Shown: positions 9,063 through 18,124, numbered from the stretch's first letter. The stretch: 64,000 bases of DNA from JAVJST01 sp965229715 (GCA_965229715.1 CBDDJL010000004.1:682001-746000), one strand, 5' to 3'. Numbers and translations are program-made. The notes: a model not told the origin generated them from the sequence alone.

Positions 9063-9181
9063 GGTCGAAACACTCTTGGTGTCTGCATGATCCCGAAACA
9101 CCCCTGAATGGTGGGTCCCAGCGCGTCAAAATATACAACATATTGTTTAACATTGACAATCGCCCCTGACATGAAACTTCG

Positions 9182-9209
9182 ATGACAAGCGCGATCAACG
9201 AATTGTCAT
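9182..9209. promoter_or_regulatory. short inverted repeat upstream of the peroxiredoxin-like gene
   Basis: Arms ATGACAA (9182-9188) and TTGTCAT (9203-9209), 14-nt spacer, in the divergent region between the HNH and peroxiredoxin-like genes. It is a possible operator or hairpin and could be chance. Confidence 0.3.
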
Positions 9210-9284
9210 TGCGAGCCGGTTGCGGCGTGCACCACGGCCTATTACCTCCTCGGTATCGATCGCAACAAGTTTGGGGAGACACTC

Positions 9285-9806
9285 ATGCCAAATGCATTAT
9301 CCGCCGGCGCCGCATTCCCGACCACGACTCTGCCGCTTCTCGGCGGCGGCGACGTTACGCTCGGCGGTACTCGCGACGCGTGGCAACTGATCATCATCTA
9401 CCGCGGTCTGCACTGCCCGCTCTGCAAAACGTTCCTGACCAAGCTCGATGGCCTTGCCGGTGAGTTTGCCGGCCTCGGCTGCGAAATCGTCACGGTATCG
9501 GCCGACCCGGAAACCAAGGCTCAGGCGCTCAAGGACGAGCTCGATATCGGTCTTTCCATCGCCTACGACCTCTCGGTCGACCAGATGAAAACCCTCGGCC
9601 TCTACATATCCGAGCCGCGCTCGAAGGAGGAAACCGACCGCCCATTCGCCGAGCCGGGTACGTTCCTGCTGACGCCCGAGGGCCATATCCAGATCGTCGA
9701 CGTATCGAACGCGCCGTTCGCGCGCCCGGATCCGGAGACCATGCTGATGGGCCTCAAGATGGCGACCGAAAAGGATTATCCCGTGCGCGGCACTCTGGCG
9801 GCCTGA
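9285..9806 (+). CDS. peroxiredoxin-like (AhpC/TSA-fold) protein
   Basis: A 173-residue thioredoxin-fold protein of the AhpC/TSA superfamily. The active-site segment is RGLHCPLCKTFL near residues 45-56. It has a CxxC arrangement instead of the PxxxTxxC motif of classical peroxiredoxins, so it belongs to the atypical peroxiredoxin-like group; peroxide reductase activity is plausible but unproven. No signal peptide, so cytoplasmic. Monocistronic by spacing, with gluQ starting 51 bp later. Confidence 0.8.
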   Translation: MPNALSAGAAFPTTTLPLLGGGDVTLGGTRDAWQLIIIYRGLHCPLCKTFLTKLDGLAGEFAGLGCEIVTVSADPETKAQALKDELDIGLSIAYDLSVDQMKTLGLYISEPRSKEETDRPFAEPGTFLLTPEGHIQIVDVSNAPFARPDPETMLMGLKMATEKDYPVRGTLAA

Positions 9807-9857
9807 AGCGACGTCATGGCATAGGCCCTGGCGGACATTCGTGTTATCGCTGGGACC

Positions 9858-10715
9858 ATGACTGCCGATACCGTCACCCGCTTCGCGCCGAGCCCGACGG
9901 GCTATCTGCATCTTGGCCATGCCTACTCGGCCCTGTTCGCCGCACAGCAGGCTGAGGCCTCCGATGGGCATTTTCTGGTACGCATCGAGGATATCGATGC
10001 GGGCCGCTGCCGCCCGGCCTTCGAAGACGCCATCTTCGAAGATCTCGCATGGCTCGGCATCCAGTGGGAAACGCCGGCGCGCCGCCAATCGGAGCACATG
10101 GCGGATTACGCCGCCGCCCTTGAACGACTCGACGGACGGAACCTGCTCTATCCCTGTTTCTGTACCCGTGCCGACATCCGCCGCGAGATCGAGGCAGCCG
10201 GTCATGCTCCGCACGAGATTCCGGCCGGCCCAGACGGGCCGGTCTATCCAGGCATCTGCCGGTCGCTCTCACCGACCGAGCGGAACGAGCGGATCGTCAG
10301 TGGTGCGGCGTACGCGATGCGTCTCGATATGACCGCCGCCGTCGACGATGCCGGCCCTCTCACATGGCACGACCGCGAGCGCGGCGAGCAGGCGGCCAGC
10401 CCCGCAATTTTCGGCGACGTTGTGCTGGCGCGGAAGGATGCGCCGACGAGCTATCATCTTGCCGTGACAGTCGACGATGCACTGCAGGGCGTGACGCTGG
10501 TAACACGCGGAGAAGATCTGTTCGAAGCGAGCCATGTCCACCGCCTCCTGCAGGCGCTGCTCGAACTCGACACGCCCGACTATCATCACCACGAGCTGCT
10601 GACGGACAGCGACGGCAAACGCTTCGCCAAACGGGACAAGGCCGCGACGCTGCGCAGCATGCGCGCTGCCGGCGTCAACGCCGATGATGTCCGACGCGAT
10701 CTCGGGTTCACATGA
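9858..10715 (+). CDS. gluQ: glutamyl-Q tRNA(Asp) synthetase
   Basis: Glutamyl-queuosine tRNA(Asp) synthetase (YadB family, 285 aa). It activates glutamate without tRNA and transfers it to queuosine at position 34 of tRNA-Asp. The class I HIGH-like motif is PSPTGYLHLGHAYSA near residue 11, a zinc-type CFCTR with downstream YPGICR is present, and the KMSKS-equivalent is KRFAKRDKAATL. The length fits a truncated GluRS paralogue that lacks the anticodon-binding domain. Its stop overlaps the start of the next gene in an ATGA junction, so the two are translationally coupled. Confidence 0.93.
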   Translation: MTADTVTRFAPSPTGYLHLGHAYSALFAAQQAEASDGHFLVRIEDIDAGRCRPAFEDAIFEDLAWLGIQWETPARRQSEHMADYAAALERLDGRNLLYPCFCTRADIRREIEAAGHAPHEIPAGPDGPVYPGICRSLSPTERNERIVSGAAYAMRLDMTAAVDDAGPLTWHDRERGEQAASPAIFGDVVLARKDAPTSYHLAVTVDDALQGVTLVTRGEDLFEASHVHRLLQALLELDTPDYHHHELLTDSDGKRFAKRDKAATLRSMRAAGVNADDVRRDLGFT

Positions 10716-11500
10716 TCCGGTATTTGACGGCACTGCTGCTGGTCGCCCTGCCGGCGCACGCTGACGATGCGATCTGGCAGCAACTTTCCCTCGGCGGCGA
10801 GGCTAAAGTCGTATCCGTGATCGATGGCGACACCGTCGTCATCGATCCCGCCCTCGACGGCATGACGGAAGTCCGGCTCGTCGGCATCCAGGCCCCCAAA
10901 CTCGCGCTCGGCCGGGAAGGTTTCACGTCATGGCCGATGTCTGATACTGCCAAGATCGCACTCGAACGGATCGTCACCGGCCAAACCGTTCAACTTTACT
11001 ATGGCGATCGCCGTGCCGACCGTCATGGCCGACACCTGGCGCATTTGCGTCTCGATGACGGCACGTGGGTTCAGGGCCGGCTGCTCGAAGACGGTTGGGC
11101 GCGGGTATACAGCTTTCCCGACAATCGCGCCCTGGTCGCTGATATGCTGGCACGTGAGCAGGATGCCCGCCGTCGCCGTGCCGGCATCTGGTCGCATGCC
11201 AATTACCGGATTCGGTCGCCGGACGAGTTGCCGGACCTGATTGGCCGCTTCGAGGTAGCCGAGGGGACGGTCAAGGCCGCAAACGTGGTCAATGGCACGC
11301 TCTATCTGAACTTCGGCGACGACTGGCGGACCGATTTCACGCTGCGGGCACGGCGGAGCGCGTTAGATCTGTTCGAAACCGACGGGATCGAGCCGGCATC
11401 CTACGAAGGCCGACAGGTTCGCGCCCGGGGCTGGTTAAAGGATTTCAACGGACCGATGATCGATGTGACACACCCCGAACAGATTGAGATTCTGCCATAA
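10712..11500 (+). CDS. secreted SNase-fold (thermonuclease-like) protein with altered active site
   Basis: A 262-residue protein with a short Sec-type signal (ALLLVALPAHA) and an SNase/TNase OB-fold domain at residues about 28-170. VIDGDT (36-41), VRL (54-56) and DRHGR (103-107) fit the family. However, the metal-ligand Asp and general-base Glu of the usual G-I-D-x-P-E segment are replaced: here it reads GIQAPK (58-63). It may be catalytically weak or serve binding only. A second domain of about 80 residues at the C-terminus (from about 180) resembles the extra domain seen in many alphaproteobacterial SNase-like proteins. Coupled to gluQ by a 4-bp overlap. Confidence 0.82.
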   Translation: MIRYLTALLLVALPAHADDAIWQQLSLGGEAKVVSVIDGDTVVIDPALDGMTEVRLVGIQAPKLALGREGFTSWPMSDTAKIALERIVTGQTVQLYYGDRRADRHGRHLAHLRLDDGTWVQGRLLEDGWARVYSFPDNRALVADMLAREQDARRRRAGIWSHANYRIRSPDELPDLIGRFEVAEGTVKAANVVNGTLYLNFGDDWRTDFTLRARRSALDLFETDGIEPASYEGRQVRARGWLKDFNGPMIDVTHPEQIEILP

Positions 11501-11638
11501 TTTCGTCACAACGCGTACCTAGAACCGGCGGCTCATGGTGCCGACGCGCTATGAAAGTATATAGTTGCAGCGCAGCATTTGCAGGGTTATCAACCTACTA
11601 TGCTTGTTCATTTTGATCCGCGAAGGAGAATTCTGTCG

Positions 11639-12700
11639 ATGGTCGCTAAATTCCAGGCCCGCAAAATTGCCGTTGCCGCGGTGCTTGCCGCCTTCGCCAC
11701 CGCTCCTGCCCTGGCCGAGGAACCGGTGACCTATATTACCTTCGGTGGCGGTCTCAATATCGCCGGCGACTCGGACATCGACGGCACCGGCGTTGACACC
11801 GAAGCGGAGTTCGACTCGGGCCCCGCCGCGCGAATCGCACTCGGTTTCGACTATGCGAGCCCGCTCCGCAGCGAAATCGAGCTATCGCAACGTTGGAACG
11901 ACATCGACTCCATTGGTGGCGCATCGGGAACGGGCGACGCGAACGTCACCAGCCTGATGACGAATCTTTATTACGATTTCTCCAACGACAGTCTGTTCAC
12001 GCCATTCCTCGGCCTCGGTGTCGGCGGTTCTTTGATCGATGCCGACGGTCAGAGTCCGATCGCCGGATCGCGCGTCGATGACACCGACGTCGTGTTTAGC
12101 GCCCAGGGCATTGCGGGCGTTCTCTACCAATACGACGAGCAGTGGTCCTTTGGACTCGACTACCGTTATCTCGTGGCGCCGATCGTCGACGTCAGGACCG
12201 ACTCGGGCACCGATCTCGACACGGAATACGACAGTCACACATTGATGTTCAGCTTGCGTTACGACTTCGCCACACCGCCGAAGCCGATGGCCGAGCCGGA
12301 ACCAGAGCCGGAGCCCGTTGTCCAGGTGATCGAGCCGGAACCGGAGCCCGAACCCGAACCGGTGCAGATTCCGCGCGCTTTCCTCGTGTTCTTCGACTGG
12401 GACGATGCGTCCCTGACGCCTGAAGCGCGCGATATCATTGCCAGTGCGGCGCAGTACGCGCAGAACGGCGGCATCAGCCGCATCGACGTCACGGGCCACG
12501 CCGACCGCTCAGGTACCGATCAGTACAATATCGGTCTGTCGAAACGCCGCGCCGAAGCCGTTATGGCCGAGTTCGCGCGTCTCGGCGTATCCCGCGATGC
12601 GATCGGTGTCGAATGGAAGGGCGAGCGCGAGCCGCTGGTCGCGACCGGGGACGGCGTTCGCGAGCCGCAGAACCGCCGGGTCGAGATCGTCTTTCCGTAA
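11639..12700 (+). CDS. OmpA-family outer membrane protein
   Basis: A 353-residue outer-membrane protein. The Sec signal peptide occupies residues 1-26 (cleavage after PALA). An 8-strand-type beta-barrel domain covers about 28-210 with alternating aromatic strands. A Glu-Pro-rich linker lies at about 213-245, and the C-terminal OmpA peptidoglycan-binding domain at about 246-353 contains VTGHADRSGTDQYN and LSKRRAEAV. The ATG at 11639 follows AAGGAG at good distance; an upstream in-frame ATG at 11579 would spoil the signal peptide. It probably anchors the outer membrane to peptidoglycan. Confidence 0.92.
   Translation: MVAKFQARKIAVAAVLAAFATAPALAEEPVTYITFGGGLNIAGDSDIDGTGVDTEAEFDSGPAARIALGFDYASPLRSEIELSQRWNDIDSIGGASGTGDANVTSLMTNLYYDFSNDSLFTPFLGLGVGGSLIDADGQSPIAGSRVDDTDVVFSAQGIAGVLYQYDEQWSFGLDYRYLVAPIVDVRTDSGTDLDTEYDSHTLMFSLRYDFATPPKPMAEPEPEPEPVVQVIEPEPEPEPEPVQIPRAFLVFFDWDDASLTPEARDIIASAAQYAQNGGISRIDVTGHADRSGTDQYNIGLSKRRAEAVMAEFARLGVSRDAIGVEWKGEREPLVATGDGVREPQNRRVEIVFP
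12289..12360 (+). repeat. Glu-Pro repeat linker in the OmpA-family gene
   Basis: Degenerate GAR-CCS codon repeats encode two runs of alternating Glu-Pro separated by a VVQVI segment. This is a proline-rich spacer between the barrel and the OmpA C-terminal domain, able to span the periplasm. Repeats of this kind are prone to length variation. Confidence 0.75.
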
Positions 12701-12717
12701 GGGGCTGCCGAAGCGTT

Positions 12718-13212
12718 TTACTGAGCGGCGATCTTCAAACTCGAGAGATCGGCGACGACGCGGCAATCGGTCTCCGGCAATTCGCGCGAGTCTTTCCACC
12801 ACTTGAGGGCAAAACTTTCGAGGCCGCCGGGGCTGACGGCCAGAACGCGTGCAAACGCCTGTTTCTGCTCGACGCAATACTTGGCGCCGGCGGACAGACT
12901 GTCGATCGACGACAGGTTGGCGAGCATGGTGACGTAGTCGTTCAACTCATCGGTCGCCTCGCTGCCGAAGCGCTTGTTGAACGTTGCCTTCAGCGTCTGG
13001 CCGTTGGCAATCAGCACCTCGTTAAAGCGGGTCACGAAGGCGTTGTACTGGTCTTTGGCATCGCAGCTCAGGGACGCGACCATGAGATCGGTCTGCAGCT
13101 GACGGACGAAGTAGGCCGTCAGGTTGCCCTCTCTCTGACAAATCTCGGCTGCATAGGCCGTGCTGCTCATGACAGCGACCGTTGCGGCTGTGGCCAAAAA
13201 CCGTTTCAACAT
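12718..13212 (-). CDS. hypothetical secreted protein
   Basis: A 164-residue protein of unknown family. A clear Sec signal peptide (LKRFLATAATVAVMSSTAYA, residues 2-21) is followed by a mostly helical mature protein with four cysteines (in AEICQR, SLSCDA, KYCVEQ and TDCRVV), which could form two periplasmic disulfides. I recognise no domain. It is convergent with the OmpA gene, 17 bp apart, and divergent from the rhomboid gene. Probably periplasmic. Confidence 0.75.
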   Translation of the reverse strand: MLKRFLATAATVAVMSSTAYAAEICQREGNLTAYFVRQLQTDLMVASLSCDAKDQYNAFVTRFNEVLIANGQTLKATFNKRFGSEATDELNDYVTMLANLSSIDSLSAGAKYCVEQKQAFARVLAVSPGGLESFALKWWKDSRELPETDCRVVADLSSLKIAAQ

Positions 13213-13385
13213 GAAGATTGCCCCCGTTCAATGCGGAAATCCCTCAATCTTCCCGCTTTCGGAGAATCGCACGACCCGAATCGACGATCAAGTGTCTATT
13301 GATACACGTTTCCGCGAGCCCGTCAGCGGCCCCGATCCGCGATCATGCTTGGACGGCAGGCATGCCGCGGATACGCTTGCGGATC

Positions 13386-14201
13386 ATGTTCATCCCGCTC
13401 TACGACAGCAACCCGACCCACCGGATCCCGTTTCAGTTCGTGACCGTCGCGTTCATCGCCATCTGCGTCCTCGTTTTTCTATGGCAGGTCGGCCTGACCG
13501 GCCGCGACGCACAGGCTTTCGTTTATGCATTTGGGGCAATCCCGTCTGTGGTGTTCGGCGAACGCCAATTACCGCCCGACATTGCCGTCGTTCCACCCTA
13601 CCTCTCGGTTGTCACCAGCATGTTTCTGCATGGCGGCTGGATGCATCTGATCGGCAACATGGTGTTTCTCTGGGTTCTCGGCGACAACATCGAGGACGCC
13701 ATGGGCCATGTTCGCTACGCCGTATTCTACCTGGTCTGCGGCATCGCGGCAGCGTTCGCCCACATGATCGTCGATCCGTCGTCGACGACGCCGATGGTTG
13801 GCGCGTCCGGTGCAATCTCCGGCGTGATCGGCGCCTATCTCGTCCTGCATCCGAAAGCCAGCATACATGTTCTTGTCTCCTACTGGATCGTGGCACTGCC
13901 CGCATGGCTGGTACTCGGCGGCTGGGTCGGGCTGCAGTTCGTCAACGTTGCCATGGGGAGCGGCGGCGGAATCGCCTGGTGGGCGCATATCGGCGGCGCC
14001 GTTGCCGGCGCGCTGCTGATCCCGTTCTTCAAGCACAAGGATGTCGTCCTGTTCGATGGGCTCATTGGACGACCGACCCCCGCCCGGGTGGCGCAACAGG
14101 CACGGGCGGAAGCGCCCTCGGGCATTCGCCTCGCCAAACGCGGTCCGTGGGGGGCGCGCCCCGACGGCGACGAGCGCGACAGCCGGCGTCCCTGGCGCTG
14201 A
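13386..14201 (+). CDS. rhomboid family intramembrane serine protease
   Basis: A 271-residue polytopic membrane protein. The catalytic Ser is in GASGAISG on one transmembrane helix and the catalytic His in AHIGGAVAGALL on a later one; the WR-like L1 loop region and about six helices fit the rhomboid fold. I use the ATG at 13386 (MFIPLYDSNP), where homology begins. An earlier in-frame ATG would add 56 residues of non-homologous sequence. The C-terminal tail of about 45 residues is charged and cytoplasmic. Substrates unknown. Confidence 0.9.
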   Translation: MFIPLYDSNPTHRIPFQFVTVAFIAICVLVFLWQVGLTGRDAQAFVYAFGAIPSVVFGERQLPPDIAVVPPYLSVVTSMFLHGGWMHLIGNMVFLWVLGDNIEDAMGHVRYAVFYLVCGIAAAFAHMIVDPSSTTPMVGASGAISGVIGAYLVLHPKASIHVLVSYWIVALPAWLVLGGWVGLQFVNVAMGSGGGIAWWAHIGGAVAGALLIPFFKHKDVVLFDGLIGRPTPARVAQQARAEAPSGIRLAKRGPWGARPDGDERDSRRPWR

Positions 14202-14274
14202 GCGCGCAACCTTGAAGCCAGCGCAGAATATCCCCATGCTCTAGGCTGGCCCGGGACCAGTCAGGGAGGACATC

Positions 14275-15075
14275 ATGATCCGCATTCTGTTTGTAGCGAC
14301 GTTCGCCATTTCCATCGGTTTGTTCTCGCCCAATGCTTCGGCGGTGACGGTCGAAAGCGAGATTATTAATTATTCCGTCGATGGGCAGGCGTTCACCGGC
14401 TACATCGCCTGGGACGACGACATCGTCGGCGAACGCCCGGGTATTATCGTCGTGCACGAATGGTGGGGCCACAACGACTATGCCCGCCGCCGTGCCGATT
14501 TGCTGGCGGCCAACGGCTACACGGCCTTCGCTCTCGACATGTACGGCACCGGCAAACTCGCCGATCATCCGAACGACGCCAAGGCATTCATGATGGAATC
14601 GATCGAAACGTCGGAACGCCTACTCGGCCGGTTCGAGGCCGCGTTGACCATCTTGCGCACGCACTGGTCGGTCGACCCGCAACAAACCGCCGCAATCGGT
14701 TACTGCTTCGGCGGTGCGGTGGTGCTGAACATGGCGCGCGCCGGCATCGGTCTCGACGGCGTGGTCAGCTATCACGGCAACCTGACGCCCATGGTCGAGC
14801 CTGGCGAGACACCGCTGGAGACGAAAATCCAAGCCTATACGGGTGCGGACGACCCGTTCGTTCCTGTCGACTCGGTCGAGGCATTCAAAGCCGAGATGGA
14901 TAAGCTCGGCGCCGATTACGAGGTCGTTTCCTACCCCGGCGTGCTGCACAGTTTCACCAACCCGGGCGCCGATGCAGTCGGCGCGAAGTTCGACCTGCCG
15001 CTGGCGTACGACGCCAAGGCGGATGGCGACTCGTGGCTCGGCACGCTTCGCTTCTTCGATCGGATGTTCAATTAG
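14275..15075 (+). CDS. secreted dienelactone hydrolase family protein
   Basis: Alpha/beta hydrolase of the dienelactone hydrolase family (266 aa) with a Sec signal peptide (residues 1-23, ending SPNASA), so periplasmic. The catalytic Cys nucleophile lies in GYCFGG, Asp in TGADDPFV and His in LHSFTNP; the oxyanion-region VHEWWGHNDY is typical. GGGAGGA precedes the ATG. Its stop codon overlaps that of the convergent dehydrogenase at 15072. Natural substrate unknown; periplasmic DLH-like proteins are common in alphaproteobacteria. Confidence 0.9.
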   Translation: MIRILFVATFAISIGLFSPNASAVTVESEIINYSVDGQAFTGYIAWDDDIVGERPGIIVVHEWWGHNDYARRRADLLAANGYTAFALDMYGTGKLADHPNDAKAFMMESIETSERLLGRFEAALTILRTHWSVDPQQTAAIGYCFGGAVVLNMARAGIGLDGVVSYHGNLTPMVEPGETPLETKIQAYTGADDPFVPVDSVEAFKAEMDKLGADYEVVSYPGVLHSFTNPGADAVGAKFDLPLAYDAKADGDSWLGTLRFFDRMFN

Positions 15076-16097
15076 TATCCGAGTTGGCGATCGACCACGT
15101 TGATCAACGGCTCGCGCGCGACATAACGCGTGAGGTTGCGGAAGAACAGATCGAGCGTCAGCGCGATGTAGCTGTCGCCGTCATCGGCCGAGATATGCGG
15201 CGTGATCACCAGATTGCGCGTTGTCCATAACCGCGAGTCCGCCTCTATTGGCTCCGGCGTAAAAACGTCGAGCACGGCGCCGCCGAGCCGGCCGTCCTCC
15301 AGCCGGTCGCAAAGCGCATCGTAGTCCATCGCCGATTCCCGGCCGACATTGGCAATGCCGGCACCCGGTTTCAAAAGATCGAGACGCCGCGCATCGATCA
15401 ACCCCCGAGTCTCGGGCGTTTCCGGCACGGCCAGAAAAACGATGTCGGCCTCGGGCAGAACATCGTCAAGGCGGTCGAAGGCGACGACCTCGCTACAGCC
15501 CTCGACCGCGCCGCCGCGCCGATTGACACCGATGATTCGGGGCCCAAGAGGCGCCAGTTTTCTGGCTGTCGCTCCACCGAGACTGCCGGTGCCGACAATG
15601 ACAACTGTTCGTCCCGCGATCGGCGTCCCGTAGAGTGATTCGTAGTGTCGCTCACGCTGATGAGTGAGAACGGCGGGCATTCGGTTGTGCAGCATCAGCG
15701 CCGCCATCAACCCGTACTCGCCGGCTTTGTCCGCATGGACACCCTTGTTGTTGGTCAGGACCACGCCATCCGGCAACCAATCGAGTGGCAGCAGATGCTC
15801 GACCCCGGCGCCAATGCAATGAATCCATTTCACATGTGGCGCGACATGGGCAAAATCTTCAGTCGGCAAATCCCACGTCAGCAACACCTCGGCCGTCGCC
15901 ATTGAGGTCGCGAAATTATCGATATCCCAATCGATCACGGTCTCGACCCGCTCGACGAGATCGGGAAATGCCGCAATGCCAGTGGCAAATCTCTCGTCTG
16001 TGATGGTAAACACCGCCTCGCCTTCCGGCGTGTTCGGAAACGAGCCTGGCGCCCACCGGTTGTTCTTAACGTGAAGGCGGATCTTATCCGTCGTCAT
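15072..16097 (-). CDS. D-2-hydroxyacid dehydrogenase
   Basis: NAD(P)-dependent D-isomer-specific 2-hydroxyacid dehydrogenase (341 aa). The Rossmann motif VGTGSLGG is near residues 169-176; catalytic Arg in NVGRES, Glu in FTPEP and His in ITPHIS complete the triad. It belongs to the glyoxylate/hydroxypyruvate reductase-like branch. Its start overlaps the stop of the Rieske oxygenase gene (ATGA), so the pair is coupled. Together they probably oxidise an aromatic or carboxylated compound and handle its 2-keto or 2-hydroxy acid product (inference). Confidence 0.9.
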   Translation of the reverse strand: MTTDKIRLHVKNNRWAPGSFPNTPEGEAVFTITDERFATGIAAFPDLVERVETVIDWDIDNFATSMATAEVLLTWDLPTEDFAHVAPHVKWIHCIGAGVEHLLPLDWLPDGVVLTNNKGVHADKAGEYGLMAALMLHNRMPAVLTHQRERHYESLYGTPIAGRTVVIVGTGSLGGATARKLAPLGPRIIGVNRRGGAVEGCSEVVAFDRLDDVLPEADIVFLAVPETPETRGLIDARRLDLLKPGAGIANVGRESAMDYDALCDRLEDGRLGGAVLDVFTPEPIEADSRLWTTRNLVITPHISADDGDSYIALTLDLFFRNLTRYVAREPLINVVDRQLGY

Positions 16098-17452
16098 GCC
16101 GGGACCCCGATACCGTCCTGTTCCAACCGCTGCAGCTGCTCAATGACGATGCGGTCGCGAACGTCGAGCGAGCGGCTCTCGGCCGCGAACTGCAGATCCA
16201 TGACCGCCCGGCCAACGGACTTCAGATACGCTCGGTCATCGTTGGTTTGGGCCGGTAGCGTCAAAACCGTATCCTGACCGTATGTGCGGACCGCTTCACC
16301 CGGCACTTGCTCCGGCCGCGGTATCGGCCGGCCGGATTCGAGATCGCGGATCAGACGGCGAATCCCCCGTCTGTACAGCGACACGCCGCGGTCAGACGGC
16401 ATCAGGTTTTCGCCTTTATGCGCACTGATCGGGCCCATACCCTCGACCGCCTCTGCATCCGCCGGCCGGGCACGGCGCTCTTCCCACGTGCGGTCGACAA
16501 CTTCGCCCTGCTCGATCAGTTCACAACCTTCCTTGGTGTTGTATTCTGGCGGATCGGCACGATCGCCGAAATTGCCCCACGCCAGCGCAACCGAATGGGT
16601 ATCGTCGACCGGCACGACCCAGCGGGTAAAAGCGCTGCGCCCGAAATACCGCGACCGGGTGCCGTCGGTGGCGAAGGCCGCACCGGCCTGCGTAAAGTTG
16701 GGCAGCACCAGTTCGTTGACCCGGCACCAGACGTTATCGCCGACACGTCGGATATTGTTGCCGAGGTACTGCAGACCGCGTTCGTAGAATTCGAGCACGC
16801 CAACCTCGCCGAGGCCTTCGGAGAACTGTGCACCCGAGATCGTCGAATGCAGAAACGAGGTATGCACCGGATCCATGATCGCATCGAGAACCTGCAGCCA
16901 GTTGCAGTCGTAATCGATCCGGTAAGGCCGGATCTCGATGCCGGGAACCGAGAACGCATCGTATTCGGGAAACGGTGGCATCTCCGCCGGCGGTCCCATG
17001 TAGGCGAAGACCAGACCGTTGAACTCATGGACCGGATAGGCACCGAGCCGGGTTCGCGCGCGAACCAACGCCGCCGGCTCCGAATCCGGTTCCTCGCCGG
17101 GCGTCTCCAACACCTCGCCATCGGGTGCGAACAGCCAGCCATGATAACAGCACCGGATACCCCGTGCCTCGCATTTGCCGAACACCAGCGAAGCGCGACG
17201 GTGCGGGCACTGCTTGTGAACGAGGCCGTATGCGCCCTCGGTCGTTTGGAACAGGATGAGGTTTTCGCCCAAAACGCGAACTTCCAGCGGTATGTCGGAA
17301 ACCTCGGATGTCATCGCGACCGGATGCCAGTATCGCCGAAACACCTCGCCACACGACGTACCGGGACCGGTACGGGCCAGTTGTTCATCGAATCCCGGCG
17401 GGTCCGACTGGGCGTAGCCGGTAAAACGGCTGGGGTCGAAGTTCGAAACCAT
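16094..17452 (-). CDS. Rieske non-heme iron oxygenase, alpha subunit
   Basis: Aromatic ring-hydroxylating oxygenase of the phthalate/vanillate-type (group I) family, about 452 aa. The Rieske [2Fe-2S] site is CPH near residue 85 paired with CCYH about 20 residues later. The mononuclear iron site follows as DPVHTSFLHS (two His), with a later Asp expected. I chose the ATG at 17452 because GGAAGAG lies 5 nt upstream; in-frame ATGs at 17464 and 17512 have weaker sites. No reductase gene is nearby, so electrons must come from elsewhere. Divergent from the Lrp/AsnC gene, a likely regulator. Confidence 0.9.
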   Translation of the reverse strand: MVSNFDPSRFTGYAQSDPPGFDEQLARTGPGTSCGEVFRRYWHPVAMTSEVSDIPLEVRVLGENLILFQTTEGAYGLVHKQCPHRRASLVFGKCEARGIRCCYHGWLFAPDGEVLETPGEEPDSEPAALVRARTRLGAYPVHEFNGLVFAYMGPPAEMPPFPEYDAFSVPGIEIRPYRIDYDCNWLQVLDAIMDPVHTSFLHSTISGAQFSEGLGEVGVLEFYERGLQYLGNNIRRVGDNVWCRVNELVLPNFTQAGAAFATDGTRSRYFGRSAFTRWVVPVDDTHSVALAWGNFGDRADPPEYNTKEGCELIEQGEVVDRTWEERRARPADAEAVEGMGPISAHKGENLMPSDRGVSLYRRGIRRLIRDLESGRPIPRPEQVPGEAVRTYGQDTVLTLPAQTNDDRAYLKSVGRAVMDLQFAAESRSLDVRDRIVIEQLQRLEQDGIGVPA

Positions 17453-17489
17453 TGACTCTTCCATGGACGTATTTCCGATTTCGCTCTTG

Positions 17490-17580
17490 GATACGATAAT
17501 AAAATTATTCAAATCGTAATATTACGTTATATAATTGACGAAATCGTATCAAAATAATTATCATTTACGCAATTCGTAAA
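17490..17580. promoter_or_regulatory. AT-rich divergent promoter region with CGTAA-type palindromes
   Basis: Between the Rieske gene and the Lrp gene. It holds the perfect 12-bp palindrome CGTAATATTACG (17515-17526), the pair TTTACG/CGTAAA (17564-17569 and 17575-17580, 5-nt spacer), and the distant pair GATACGAT/ATCGTATC (17490-17497 and 17543-17550). The repeated CGTA core suggests several operator half-sites, most simply for the adjacent Lrp/AsnC protein. Site identity is inferred. Confidence 0.6.
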
Positions 17581-17599
17581 TTTAGTCACGGGCAAAATA

Positions 17600-18124
17600 A
17601 TGTCGAACACAGCAGAACGGGTGCCGGACATCGGCGTTGCGCGGACACGGGGCGAGGGCATTGCATCGCCCGCCGATTCGCTCAACCGCGAGATCATCCG
17701 CATGCTGCAGGACGATGGCCGCAAGCCGTTCGCGGAAATCGCCGCCGCGCTCGATGTCTCCGAAGGCACCATCCGCAATCGGGTGAACAACATGAAGCAA
17801 AGCGGTCACCTGAAGATTATCGCCCTGGCCGATCCGCGCGCCGTCGAATACCGGACGGATGCGATCCTCGGCATCAAGGTCGCACCGGGCGCGACACCAG
17901 CTGCCGTCGCCGAGCGCCTCTCGGCATTGCCGGAGGTGGTTTACATGCTGTGGATCGGCGGACGGTACGACATGCTGGTCGAAGTGGTCGGCGAGGAGCG
18001 CGACGATCTCACCCGGTTTCTCGACACGCACGTCCACGGTCAGAGCGACATTGCGTCCGTCGAGACCATGACGGCGCTCAAGAACTTCAAGAACCAGTTC
18101 CTGCTGAAGCAGAGCTTCGTTTAG
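17600..18124 (+). CDS. Lrp/AsnC family transcriptional regulator
   Basis: A 174-residue regulator. The N-terminal AsnC-type helix-turn-helix is at about residues 28-75 (LNREIIRMLQDDGRKPFAEI with the turn region VSEGTIRNRVNNM), and a C-terminal RAM/ligand-binding domain covers about 90-165. The N-terminal extension of about 26 residues is longer than usual. It lies divergent from the Rieske oxygenase operon across a palindrome-rich region, so it most likely controls that operon and itself. Effector unknown. Confidence 0.9.
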   Translation: MSNTAERVPDIGVARTRGEGIASPADSLNREIIRMLQDDGRKPFAEIAAALDVSEGTIRNRVNNMKQSGHLKIIALADPRAVEYRTDAILGIKVAPGATPAAVAERLSALPEVVYMLWIGGRYDMLVEVVGEERDDLTRFLDTHVHGQSDIASVETMTALKNFKNQFLLKQSFV

